Assembly (NCBI GenBank): GCA_949123685.1
Contig: CASBHZ010000015.1
Span: 1 to 48,518, forward strand
DNA length: 48,518 bases
Direction: 5' to 3'
DNA from: an uncultured Bacteroidales bacterium
GTDB lineage: Bacteria; Bacteroidota; Bacteroidia; Bacteroidales; Muribaculaceae
Made by a program: the position numbers and the translations under genes. A model generated the notes under the pieces. The model saw nothing but the letters and a program-made list of their open reading frames with translations, made no database searches and had not been told where the DNA came from. This document shows, one piece after another, positions 20,184-28,127 of the stretch (position 1 is the first letter of the stretch; each line of letters starts with the position of its first letter).

Positions 20184-20951
20184 TCAAGCATCAACAACAC
20201 GAAGATCAATTCCCATTGACTCAAGGGAAGATACCGCCTTGTCAGAAATATGAGAATCCGTTATCAACATGTCTATTTCATCAAAATCCGCTATTTTAAC
20301 GAAGCCTCGCCTACCGAATTTTGAAGAATCTGCAAGCACGATAGTCTTCTGGGCGGCACGCATCATCGCCTTATTAAGGTCCGCCTCCCTTATATCTGTT
20401 GTTGTTATGCCGAAACCCGGATCAAAACCATCCACACCGAGAAACAGCTTACTGCATGCCATATCCTCAAGAAAAACTTCCGCCATGCGCCCTACTACCG
20501 AAAGGCTGCTCCTACGGAGCGTCCCACCGAGCTGGATAACATCGATAGCTTCAATGGGACCCAACGCCTCCGAGACCTTAAGCGATGCAGACACGACCGT
20601 AAGGTGGTGCTTGGGTTCGATATTATGCGCGAAAGAAAGCATCGTTGTGCCGGATGCTATTATTATGGAATCATCCTTCGTAACGAGTTGCGCCGCATAA
20701 TATCCGATCACACTTTTTTCATGACTCGCAAGTTTCGCCTTTTCACTGATTGTCCTGTTGTTGATATATGGATCAATAAGTATTGCGTTTCCATGGCTCC
20801 GATATAGTTTTTTTGCCGATTCAAGTTCACTTAAATCCTTACGTATCGTAACTGCAGAAACCTGCAACAGGGCTGACAACTCCCCTACCGAAGCAGATTC
20901 CTGTCTCAACAGCGTCTGTACTATTAAATTATGTCTCTCCTCTTTAGTCAT
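20184..20951 (-). CDS. DeoR-family regulator, probable GlpR
   Basis: This is a 255-residue DeoR-type repressor. The N-terminal helix-turn-helix covers about residues 4-57 (RHNLIVQTLLRQESASVGEL through VSAVTIRKDLSELE). The C-terminal sugar-phosphate-sensing domain shows IIIASGTTMLSFAHN, LGGTLRRSSLSVVG, LFLGVDGFDPGFGITT and VLADSSKFGRRGF. Members of this family sense phosphorylated sugars or G3P. It is divergent from glpA with 368 nt between the starts and also lies directly upstream of the SusCD operon. Control of both by G3P is a reasonable inference; the ligand is not proven. Confidence 0.88.
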   Translation of the reverse strand: MTKEERHNLIVQTLLRQESASVGELSALLQVSAVTIRKDLSELESAKKLYRSHGNAILIDPYINNRTISEKAKLASHEKSVIGYYAAQLVTKDDSIIIASGTTMLSFAHNIEPKHHLTVVSASLKVSEALGPIEAIDVIQLGGTLRRSSLSVVGRMAEVFLEDMACSKLFLGVDGFDPGFGITTTDIREADLNKAMMRAAQKTIVLADSSKFGRRGFVKIADFDEIDMLITDSHISDKAVSSLESMGIDLRVVDA

Positions 20952-21063
20952 TTCAATTATTTGTATTTGAACTTTTCAAAACTGAACTAATCTTAAATTA
21001 TCTTTCTTTGCCCAATAGATTCATGCATCAATAAATAAATCAAGTCTTGTTCACTTCATTTTT

Positions 21064-21192
21064 CAAAATTAATAAAAGAGTTTCAATCTAACGCTAAAAA
21101 ATGCATTAAATATACAAATTACCAACAGATTTTAGTGAATTTACGGTGAAACGTTTTCTATAAACCAACTATTAAGGTGTCTTAGGCGTTAG
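21064..21192. promoter_or_regulatory. regulator/glpA intergenic control region
   Basis: On the minus strand TAATTTTG at 21064-21071 is a possible regulator-gene -7 box. CTAACGC at 21088-21094 and GCGTTAG at 21186-21192 are inverted copies, the first near the -33 of that promoter. They are candidate half-sites for the DeoR protein, but no consensus is known to me for this family here. Confidence 0.35.
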
Positions 21193-21237
21193 AATTTAAA
21201 AATACTGCCGGTAAATACCCATTTTTTTTGAAATAAT

Positions 21238-21269
21238 TTTGCTTTTTAAAAGAAAGTTATCTACTTTTG
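21238..21269 (+). promoter_or_regulatory. promoter of the glpABC-glpT operon
   Basis: TTTG (21238-21241), a 20-nt spacer and TACTTTTG (21262-21269) are a full match to the Bacteroidota vegetative promoter. Transcription would start near 21273, about 47 nt before glpA. Confidence 0.8.
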
Positions 21270-21319
21270 CAGTGAAAACAATTTTGTATAACATCGAAAC
21301 CCGACTTACGATAGAATCA

Positions 21320-22969
21320 ATGAAAGCCGACCTGAAAAACAAAGAATACGATGTGATCGTAATTGGAGGAGGTGCCACAGGTGCAGGAACCGCGCGCGAT
21401 TGTGCCAAGCGCGGTCTCAAAGTCATGCTCATTGAGCGTTTTGACTTCACCGCCGGAGCCACCGGACGCAATCACGGTCTTCTCCACAGTGGAGCCAGAT
21501 ATGCAGTGACAGATCATGAATCTGCAACGGAATGTATCCGGGAGAACATGACTCTCCGGAAGATTGCTGCACACTGTGTTGAAGAAACAGGCGGACTATT
21601 TGTAACACTTCCTGAAGATGACCTTGAATATCAAAAGACATTCATAGAGTCGTGTCTATCGGCAGGCATCGAGGCAAAAGCTCTTGACCCTAAAGACGTG
21701 ATCCGAATGGAACCTGCTGTCAATCCTGACATCATAGGTGCCGTATCCGTGCCGGACGGAGCAATAGACCCGTTCCGTCTCACCACTGCCAATGTGCTGG
21801 ATGCCCGTATTCATGGCGCAGACGTGCTTACGTATAACGAAGTTGTTGAGCTTGTTCAGGAAAACGGTCGTGTTATCGGTGTAAAGGTAAGGAACACCAT
21901 CTCAGGAGAAGAGCAGGAGATTCGTGCGAGAATCACAGTCAATGCCGGTGGCATCTGGAGCCACGGAATAGCAAAAAAGGCAGGAATCATGATCAACATG
22001 TTCCCGGCAAAAGGTGCGCTACTTATATTCGGGCATAGGGTTAACAACATGGTCATCAACCGATGCCGCAAGCCTGCCGACGCTGACATACTTGTGCCGG
22101 GAGACACGATCTCACTAATCGGAACCACATCAAGCCGTATTCCTTATGACGAGGTAGACAATATGGACGTGACACAGGAAGAGGTCGACATCCTTCTCAA
22201 TCAAGGCTGCCAGCTTGTTCCATCCCTTTCTTGGACACGCATACTCAGGGCTTATGCAGGTGTGCGTCCACTTATCGCTGATGATTCCGATCCCACCGGT
22301 CGCAAGATATCGCGAGGAATAGTTTGTCTGGATCATGCCTCCAGAGACGGAGTTGAAGGCTTCATAACAATATCTGGAGGTAAGCTTATGACCTACCGTC
22401 TTATGGCAGAAACAGCGGCGGATATGGTGTGCAAAAAACTTGGCATAAATGCTAAATGCACAACACACATTGATCCTCTACCGGGTTCGGAAAAAATAAC
22501 CGACAATCCATCTGCTTCAAAGAAACATATAATCGACATGAGCACAGGGCAGATCGCAGCACGCGAACGTCACGGCTCATTATCGTCAAAAATAAAATAT
22601 GACTCAGACTCTGATGACGCCCTCGTGTGCGAGTGCGAGCAAGTGTCTGTAGGAGAGATCAAATATGCGATGGATACTCTCCATGTTAACAACCTTGTTA
22701 ATCTACGCCGCCGCACACGCCTTGGGATGGGAACGTGTCAGGGTGGAATATGCGCATCGCGTGCTGCTGCCATATTAGGCTCCAAGTTCGGAAACGAAAG
22801 GGCTATCGGTGATTTGAAATCATTCCTTCAGGAACGCTGGAAAGGCGTAAGACCTGTAGCTTGGGGACGCTCGCTTGCCGAAGCATATTTCACATCATGG
22901 ATTTATGAAGGAGTATGCGGCATGGAGAAAGGCAACACTAATGAATCTAATATTACTTCTGCACAATGA
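21320..22969 (+). CDS. glpA: anaerobic glycerol-3-phosphate dehydrogenase subunit A
   Basis: GlpA is the catalytic FAD subunit that oxidises G3P to DHAP and passes electrons through GlpB and GlpC to menaquinone. The FAD motif VIVIGGGATGAGTARDCAKRG is at the N-terminus, followed by GRNHGLLHSGARYAV. The C-terminal BFD-like 2Fe-2S domain has CECEQVS and MGTCQGGIC. I start at the ATG at 21320 (549 residues; E. coli GlpA has 542), since upstream in-frame codons overlap the promoter. The stop overlaps the glpB start by 4 nt. Confidence 0.94.
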   Translation: MKADLKNKEYDVIVIGGGATGAGTARDCAKRGLKVMLIERFDFTAGATGRNHGLLHSGARYAVTDHESATECIRENMTLRKIAAHCVEETGGLFVTLPEDDLEYQKTFIESCLSAGIEAKALDPKDVIRMEPAVNPDIIGAVSVPDGAIDPFRLTTANVLDARIHGADVLTYNEVVELVQENGRVIGVKVRNTISGEEQEIRARITVNAGGIWSHGIAKKAGIMINMFPAKGALLIFGHRVNNMVINRCRKPADADILVPGDTISLIGTTSSRIPYDEVDNMDVTQEEVDILLNQGCQLVPSLSWTRILRAYAGVRPLIADDSDPTGRKISRGIVCLDHASRDGVEGFITISGGKLMTYRLMAETAADMVCKKLGINAKCTTHIDPLPGSEKITDNPSASKKHIIDMSTGQIAARERHGSLSSKIKYDSDSDDALVCECEQVSVGEIKYAMDTLHVNNLVNLRRRTRLGMGTCQGGICASRAAAILGSKFGNERAIGDLKSFLQERWKGVRPVAWGRSLAEAYFTSWIYEGVCGMEKGNTNESNITSAQ

Positions 22970-24210
22970 AATTCGATTATATAATAATAGGCGGCGGGCT
23001 TTGCGGACTCTCAGCGGGAATCCGCTTAGCTGAACAAGGGAAAAAAACTGCTATCGTTTCTTCCGGACAAAGCGCCCTGCATTTTTGTGCAGGATCTTTC
23101 GGACTTCTTGGTAAGAATGCTGACAAGAACATAAACAATCCGATTGAAGAAATTAACAATCTCCCAGAAAATCATCCCTATCGGCTCATGGGAGCGGAAA
23201 GGGTCGCACAACTTGCAGAAATGGTGCCTTCCTGTTTGAAAAAAGCTGGAATCAACACTACAGGATCTGTTGGCGCAAACCATTTTACTCTCACGCCATT
23301 TGGTATTGCGCGTCCGTCATGGCTCACCCTTCATGGCTATCCAACGTTCAAGGGCACTGATGAAAAACCATTCGACAAGGTTCTTGTGATCTCTGTAAAA
23401 GGATTTTTAGAGAGTTATCCCTCATTTATTATAGAGAATCTTGAGAAACAAGGTGTGGAATGCCGTGTAGAGATAATTGATCTCGAGCGTCTCACCCGTT
23501 TGCGCAAGTCAAATTTCGACATGAGAGCGGTATCAGTTGCGAAACAGATAGATTCTACAACAATTGACGAGTTCGCTTCAAAAATAAACGCATGCGCAAA
23601 AGAGGGAGAAACAGTCCTCATTCCGGCAATTATAGGAATTAACGATGAGAGCCAGATAAATAAGATGCGCAAACTCGTTTATAACCCGCTGTATTGCATC
23701 CCGACCATACCGGTTTCCGTATCAGGATTGAGAACACAACATATGCTGCAGAACCATTTTGAAAAACTGGGAGGCACATATCTTCTCGGAGACCATGTTG
23801 AGAAAGGGATTATCGAAAATGGAGAAGTAAAGGAATTAATAACCACAAATTTTGGTGAAGACCACCTTAAGGCTGATTCTTATATCCTTGCGTCCGGCAC
23901 TATTTTCAGTGAAGGAATCAAGTCCAACCCTCATAATTTTTATGAACCGGTTTTCAATCTTGATGTCAACTTCTCAGAAAACAGAGATGAATGGTATGCA
24001 TTTAATTTCTTTGATGCCCAACCATATATGACTTACGGTATAGAGGTGGACAAATCTTTCCACCCGACTGTGAAAGGCGAGAAAATAAAGAATCTGTATG
24101 TTGCCGGCGCATCGCTTGCACATTGCAACTCTCTCAAAGAAGATTCAGGAGCCGGCACAGCTATCTTGACAGGCTTTCACACGGCTGATCTTGCCTTGAA
24201 TAATGATTAG
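22966..24210 (+). CDS. glpB: anaerobic glycerol-3-phosphate dehydrogenase subunit B
   Basis: GlpB is the flavin subunit linking GlpA to the membrane iron-sulfur subunit. The 414-residue protein starts with a nucleotide-binding motif, YIIIGGGLCGLSAGIRLAEQGK, and has the typical SALHFCAGSFGLLG segment and a C-terminal VAGASLAHCNSLKEDSGAG block. The ATGA overlap with glpA indicates translational coupling. Confidence 0.93.
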   Translation: MKFDYIIIGGGLCGLSAGIRLAEQGKKTAIVSSGQSALHFCAGSFGLLGKNADKNINNPIEEINNLPENHPYRLMGAERVAQLAEMVPSCLKKAGINTTGSVGANHFTLTPFGIARPSWLTLHGYPTFKGTDEKPFDKVLVISVKGFLESYPSFIIENLEKQGVECRVEIIDLERLTRLRKSNFDMRAVSVAKQIDSTTIDEFASKINACAKEGETVLIPAIIGINDESQINKMRKLVYNPLYCIPTIPVSVSGLRTQHMLQNHFEKLGGTYLLGDHVEKGIIENGEVKELITTNFGEDHLKADSYILASGTIFSEGIKSNPHNFYEPVFNLDVNFSENRDEWYAFNFFDAQPYMTYGIEVDKSFHPTVKGEKIKNLYVAGASLAHCNSLKEDSGAGTAILTGFHTADLALNND

Positions 24211-24266
24211 TGCTGAATGTATAAGTCCATTCAACATTGCACATTAAGTATCAAACATTGACCGAA

Positions 24267-25511
24267 ATGAATTATCAGGAACAAAATATAAGCGCCAATA
24301 ACTTCGAGGAATGCATCAAATGCACGATATGCACTGCCTATTGTCCGGTTATGGAAGTGAATCCGGATTATCCCGGTCCCAAAATGGCAGGTCCGGACGG
24401 AGAGCGCTACAGATTGAAAAGCCCCGAGTTCTATGACAAGGCATTAAAGTATTGCCTTAATTGCAAACGTTGCGAGGTTTCCTGTCCTTCCAACGTCAAG
24501 ATCGGTGACATAATACAGAGTGCGAGGATCAAGTATGATAAGAAAGCCCCTAAGCTACGCGATCATATGCTTGCAGAAACAGATGTAATGGGCAATCTTG
24601 CATCTGCATTCGCACCTATTGTCAATCCGGTTTTAAGTTCGGGCATAGCCAAAGCCGGCTTGAATATGCTTGGAGTCGACAAACATCGCACTTTCCCCAA
24701 GTATTCTTCGCATAAATTCTCCTCATACCTCAAAAAGATACAACCGGAACAAGAACAATATCCCAAACATATAGCATATTATCATGGTTGTTACGTGAAC
24801 TATAACAACCCATCGCTCGGCAAGGACCTCGTAAAAATCCTCAATGCCGTCGGCTATGGCGTATTGCCACTTTCCAAACAGAAATGCTGCGGAGTGGCAA
24901 AGATAGCAAACAAACTCATATCGAGGGCAACACATGATGCGGAAATAAACTTGAAGTCTATACGCGAAGCTGTAGACAAAGATATGCCGGTATTGTCCAC
25001 AAGTTCAACATGCGTGTTTACCATACGTGACGAATACCCTCACCTGCTCGGTCTTGACAATTCTGATGTCAGGTCTGACATAATGCTCGCAACTGTGTTC
25101 CTATCCCGAAAAATTAATGACGGGGAAATTAAACTTGTATTCCGAAAGGACTATAAGAAGCGGGTGTCTTATCACACTCCCTGCCACATGCAGAAACTCG
25201 GTTGGAGCGCGTATTCGACAGGTCTGATAAAAATGATACCCGGAGTTGAATTTGTGCCCCTCCCCTCCCAATGCTGCGGTATTGCAGGAACATACGGCTT
25301 TAAGAAAGAGAATTATGAGTATTCTCAGAAGATAGGAGCCGAGATTTTCGATGCTATAGAGATCGCTCATCCGGATGTAGTTGCAACCGATTGCGAAACC
25401 TGCAAATGGCAAATAGAAATGAGCACCGGAGCAAAGGTTGAAAACCCCATAACGATTATTGCCGAAGCACTTGACGTTGAAGCGACAATGCAGGCGAATG
25501 GTCTGATTTAA
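24267..25511 (+). CDS. glpC: anaerobic glycerol-3-phosphate dehydrogenase subunit C
   Basis: GlpC is the iron-sulfur subunit that anchors the complex and reduces quinone. Two 4Fe-4S motifs are at the N-terminus: CIKCTICTAYCP (Cys16, 19, 22, 26) and CLNCKRCEVSCP (Cys63, 66, 69, 73). Two CCG domains follow, with HGCYVNYNNPS...KCCGVA and HTPCHMQKLG...QCCGIAG. I start at the ATG at 24267 (414 residues); an in-frame TTG at 24237 adds ten residues without similarity. Confidence 0.93.
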   Translation: MNYQEQNISANNFEECIKCTICTAYCPVMEVNPDYPGPKMAGPDGERYRLKSPEFYDKALKYCLNCKRCEVSCPSNVKIGDIIQSARIKYDKKAPKLRDHMLAETDVMGNLASAFAPIVNPVLSSGIAKAGLNMLGVDKHRTFPKYSSHKFSSYLKKIQPEQEQYPKHIAYYHGCYVNYNNPSLGKDLVKILNAVGYGVLPLSKQKCCGVAKIANKLISRATHDAEINLKSIREAVDKDMPVLSTSSTCVFTIRDEYPHLLGLDNSDVRSDIMLATVFLSRKINDGEIKLVFRKDYKKRVSYHTPCHMQKLGWSAYSTGLIKMIPGVEFVPLPSQCCGIAGTYGFKKENYEYSQKIGAEIFDAIEIAHPDVVATDCETCKWQIEMSTGAKVENPITIIAEALDVEATMQANGLI

Positions 25512-25606
25512 CAGCCTGTTAAGATATTATGTCTGTAATAAGGCTGCACAAGATTCGTTAACCATAATAGAATCTGTCTAATACTTTTTCGATATAAACT
25601 TACATC

Positions 25607-27151
25607 ATGTCTAAAGAAAACATCTTCGAAGGCTGGGACAAACAGACAATAAAAAAATACCAGCATTGGCAATTGCGCACGATCCTTGTATCAATGGTCG
25701 GCTATGCCATTTACTACTTCGTGCGTAAGAATTTTTCGATCGCAATGCCGGGACTGACAGCCCAATACGGCATTTCAAACACAAGCTTCGGCATCGTGAT
25801 CGGAATCGGTTCCCTCGTTTATGGTCTATCGCGATTCATTAACGGATTCGTGGTTGACCGGTTCAGTGCGCGAATCATCATGGCAATAGGGTTATTGCTT
25901 TGCGCCCTGTCTAACCTTGCATTCGGTTTCGGAGTCAATATAAGCGGATGGATCACCGGAGCGGAAGCCGGTCCGGATTTCATGAACATGCTCATTATGG
26001 TAATGGCGGTTACAATTATATGCAACCAGCTTTTCCAAGGTGTGGGATATCCTCCGTGTGCCCGTCTCCTGCCCTGTTGGATACACCCGTCACAACTGGC
26101 TACAAAGATGTCTATATGGAACACGTCGCATTCCATCGGTGCAGCCCTGGCTGTCGTTGTCTGCGGATATATCATGGGAACAATGGGTACAGACCTAAGT
26201 TCTGATCATAGCATCATAGCCCGCATAGCTGCCAACCTTAATCTTGATCCTTCGAACGAAGCGCATCTTAAAACAATCATGAGCTATGCGCAGCATTGGG
26301 ACGCTTGGAAATATTGCTTCTGGATTCCTGCCGGAATCGCAGTCTGCGGCGCAATATGGCTTTATGTGGGACTAAGGGATGACCCCCGTTCTGTAGGACT
26401 TCCGGAACTACCGGGCACAAAAACAGGCAAAAATGATGATTCATCTGCAAAAAATACCTCGCGTAAGGATTTTCTCAAAGTGATGGTATGGACAAACCGT
26501 TGGATCTGGACTCTATGCATCGCAAATATCTTTGTTTACGTGATGCGTATGGGTATTCTTGACTGGGGTCCCAAGTTCCTTACTGAGGCACGAAATATGA
26601 GCATTGAAGATGCAGCCTGGTCTGTCGGCGTATTTGAGATTTTTGCTATTATAGGAACAATCGGTGCAGGATGGGCGACTGACCATATATTCAAGGGTAA
26701 AGCTCACCGCATGTGTCTTGTATGTATGGTGTGTGCAGTAATATTCATGAGTATATTCATATTCATGCCCGGATTACCTGTAATCGTATCAATTATAATC
26801 CTTGCAATGGCAGGATTCTTTATCTACGGTCCACAAGCCTTGATAGGTATAGCATCCGCCAACCATGCCACTAAAGAAGCTTCTGCTACGGCAAACGGTC
26901 TTGCTGGCATCTTCGGTTACGTGGGGTCTTTCCTTTCTGCAATAGGCATCGGTATCGTTGCCGACCATTGGGGATGGGATGTAGTTTTCTACATCATCAT
27001 TGGTGTGGGGTGTCTCGGTGCTGTCACGTTCCTCACAATGTGGCTCGCCCCCCGCGACGGATATGACCGCTCCAATAAATTCTATGCAGCACTTGATGCC
27101 AAAGCCCGTCAGGTAAACAAAATTGAGGGTAATGTAACGAATGATTTATAA
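25607..27151 (+). CDS. glpT: organophosphate:phosphate antiporter, probably glycerol-3-phosphate transporter
   Basis: This 12-helix major facilitator of the OPA family exchanges inorganic phosphate for a phosphorylated C3 or sugar substrate. The N-terminal WDKQTIKKYQHWQLRTI and GYAIYYFVRKNFSIAMPGL are family hallmarks, including the basic residues that bind phosphate. At 514 residues it is longer than E. coli GlpT (452), mainly through loops around 110-125 and 200-225. UhpT and UhpC are close relatives, so sequence alone does not fix G3P; the position directly after glpABC favours GlpT. Confidence 0.82.
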   Translation: MSKENIFEGWDKQTIKKYQHWQLRTILVSMVGYAIYYFVRKNFSIAMPGLTAQYGISNTSFGIVIGIGSLVYGLSRFINGFVVDRFSARIIMAIGLLLCALSNLAFGFGVNISGWITGAEAGPDFMNMLIMVMAVTIICNQLFQGVGYPPCARLLPCWIHPSQLATKMSIWNTSHSIGAALAVVVCGYIMGTMGTDLSSDHSIIARIAANLNLDPSNEAHLKTIMSYAQHWDAWKYCFWIPAGIAVCGAIWLYVGLRDDPRSVGLPELPGTKTGKNDDSSAKNTSRKDFLKVMVWTNRWIWTLCIANIFVYVMRMGILDWGPKFLTEARNMSIEDAAWSVGVFEIFAIIGTIGAGWATDHIFKGKAHRMCLVCMVCAVIFMSIFIFMPGLPVIVSIIILAMAGFFIYGPQALIGIASANHATKEASATANGLAGIFGYVGSFLSAIGIGIVADHWGWDVVFYIIIGVGCLGAVTFLTMWLAPRDGYDRSNKFYAALDAKARQVNKIEGNVTNDL

Positions 27152-27173
27152 ATCATTAAATTGAATAACCAAA

Positions 27174-28040
27174 ATGGAATTTAACAAATATTATTCCCCG
27201 TTCAGCCATGAAGAATTGATGGCAAAATGTCGCAAGATCAAACATGTGGCTCTTGATATGGACGGCACAATATATTTAGGAGCAAACCTGTTTCCTTTCA
27301 CAATCGGTTTCCTGAAAAACCTTGATGACATGGGAATCAAGTATTCTTTCCTCACAAACAATCCCACCAAGAGTGTAGCCGATTATCTTACGAAAATTGA
27401 AAAACTTGGCATCAAGGCAACTCCGAACGAAATGTATACATCTTCTGTAGCCGCGATAGATTATCTACGCGACAAGATGCCTGATGCAAAACGTCTTTTC
27501 GTAGTCGGCACACCAAGCATGGAGGAGGAATTTCGCAATGCAGGTTTTGAGCTTCTTCCTGATGATCCGGATCAGAAGCCTGATTGCCTTGTTGTTGCAT
27601 TCGACACAACATTGACATATCCGAAACTATGCCACGCGTCATGGTTAGCCGCTGAAGGTGTGCCATACATCGCTACAAACCCGGATCGCGTATGTCCCAC
27701 AGACCTGCGCACTGTCCTTGTTGACTGCGGATCTTTGTGCAAATGTATTGAACACGCCACCGGACGCCAACCGGATGCCGTGATAGGCAAACCCAACCCG
27801 GACATGTTAACCGGAATCTGTTTCCGCGAAAACATAAAGCCTGAAGAAGTGGCTATGTGTGGCGACCGCATATATACCGATGTTGCGACAGCCCGAAATG
27901 CAGGTGCCCTTGGCGTTCTTGTGCTTTCCGGGGAAACGACACTACAGACAGCGTTGGAATCCGATCCACAACCTGACATCACAGCGGAGAATATCGCAGA
28001 ATTTTGCGAACTTCTCAAACAATCACGAAACGAAGCATAA
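27174..28040 (+). CDS. HAD-superfamily IIA (NagD-like) phosphatase
   Basis: This 288-residue HAD phosphatase has all four motifs: DMDGTIYLG (nucleophile and acid Asp), FLTNNPTKS, the lysine in VIGKPNPDM and MCGDRIYTDVATARNAG. A type C2 cap lies between motifs 2 and 3. Relatives include NagD, phosphoglycolate phosphatase and glycerol-3-phosphate phosphatases. It follows the transporter by 22 nt and likely shares its transcript, so a small phosphorylated metabolite of the G3P route is a plausible substrate. The true substrate cannot be read from sequence. Confidence 0.8.
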   Translation: MEFNKYYSPFSHEELMAKCRKIKHVALDMDGTIYLGANLFPFTIGFLKNLDDMGIKYSFLTNNPTKSVADYLTKIEKLGIKATPNEMYTSSVAAIDYLRDKMPDAKRLFVVGTPSMEEEFRNAGFELLPDDPDQKPDCLVVAFDTTLTYPKLCHASWLAAEGVPYIATNPDRVCPTDLRTVLVDCGSLCKCIEHATGRQPDAVIGKPNPDMLTGICFRENIKPEEVAMCGDRIYTDVATARNAGALGVLVLSGETTLQTALESDPQPDITAENIAEFCELLKQSRNEA

Positions 28041-28127
28041 TGCACACCATATAATACTAATTATTAACAATTAACCATAATAATTACCTCTCATAATTTT
28101 CATTAGTTTTAATAGTTATCATCATTT

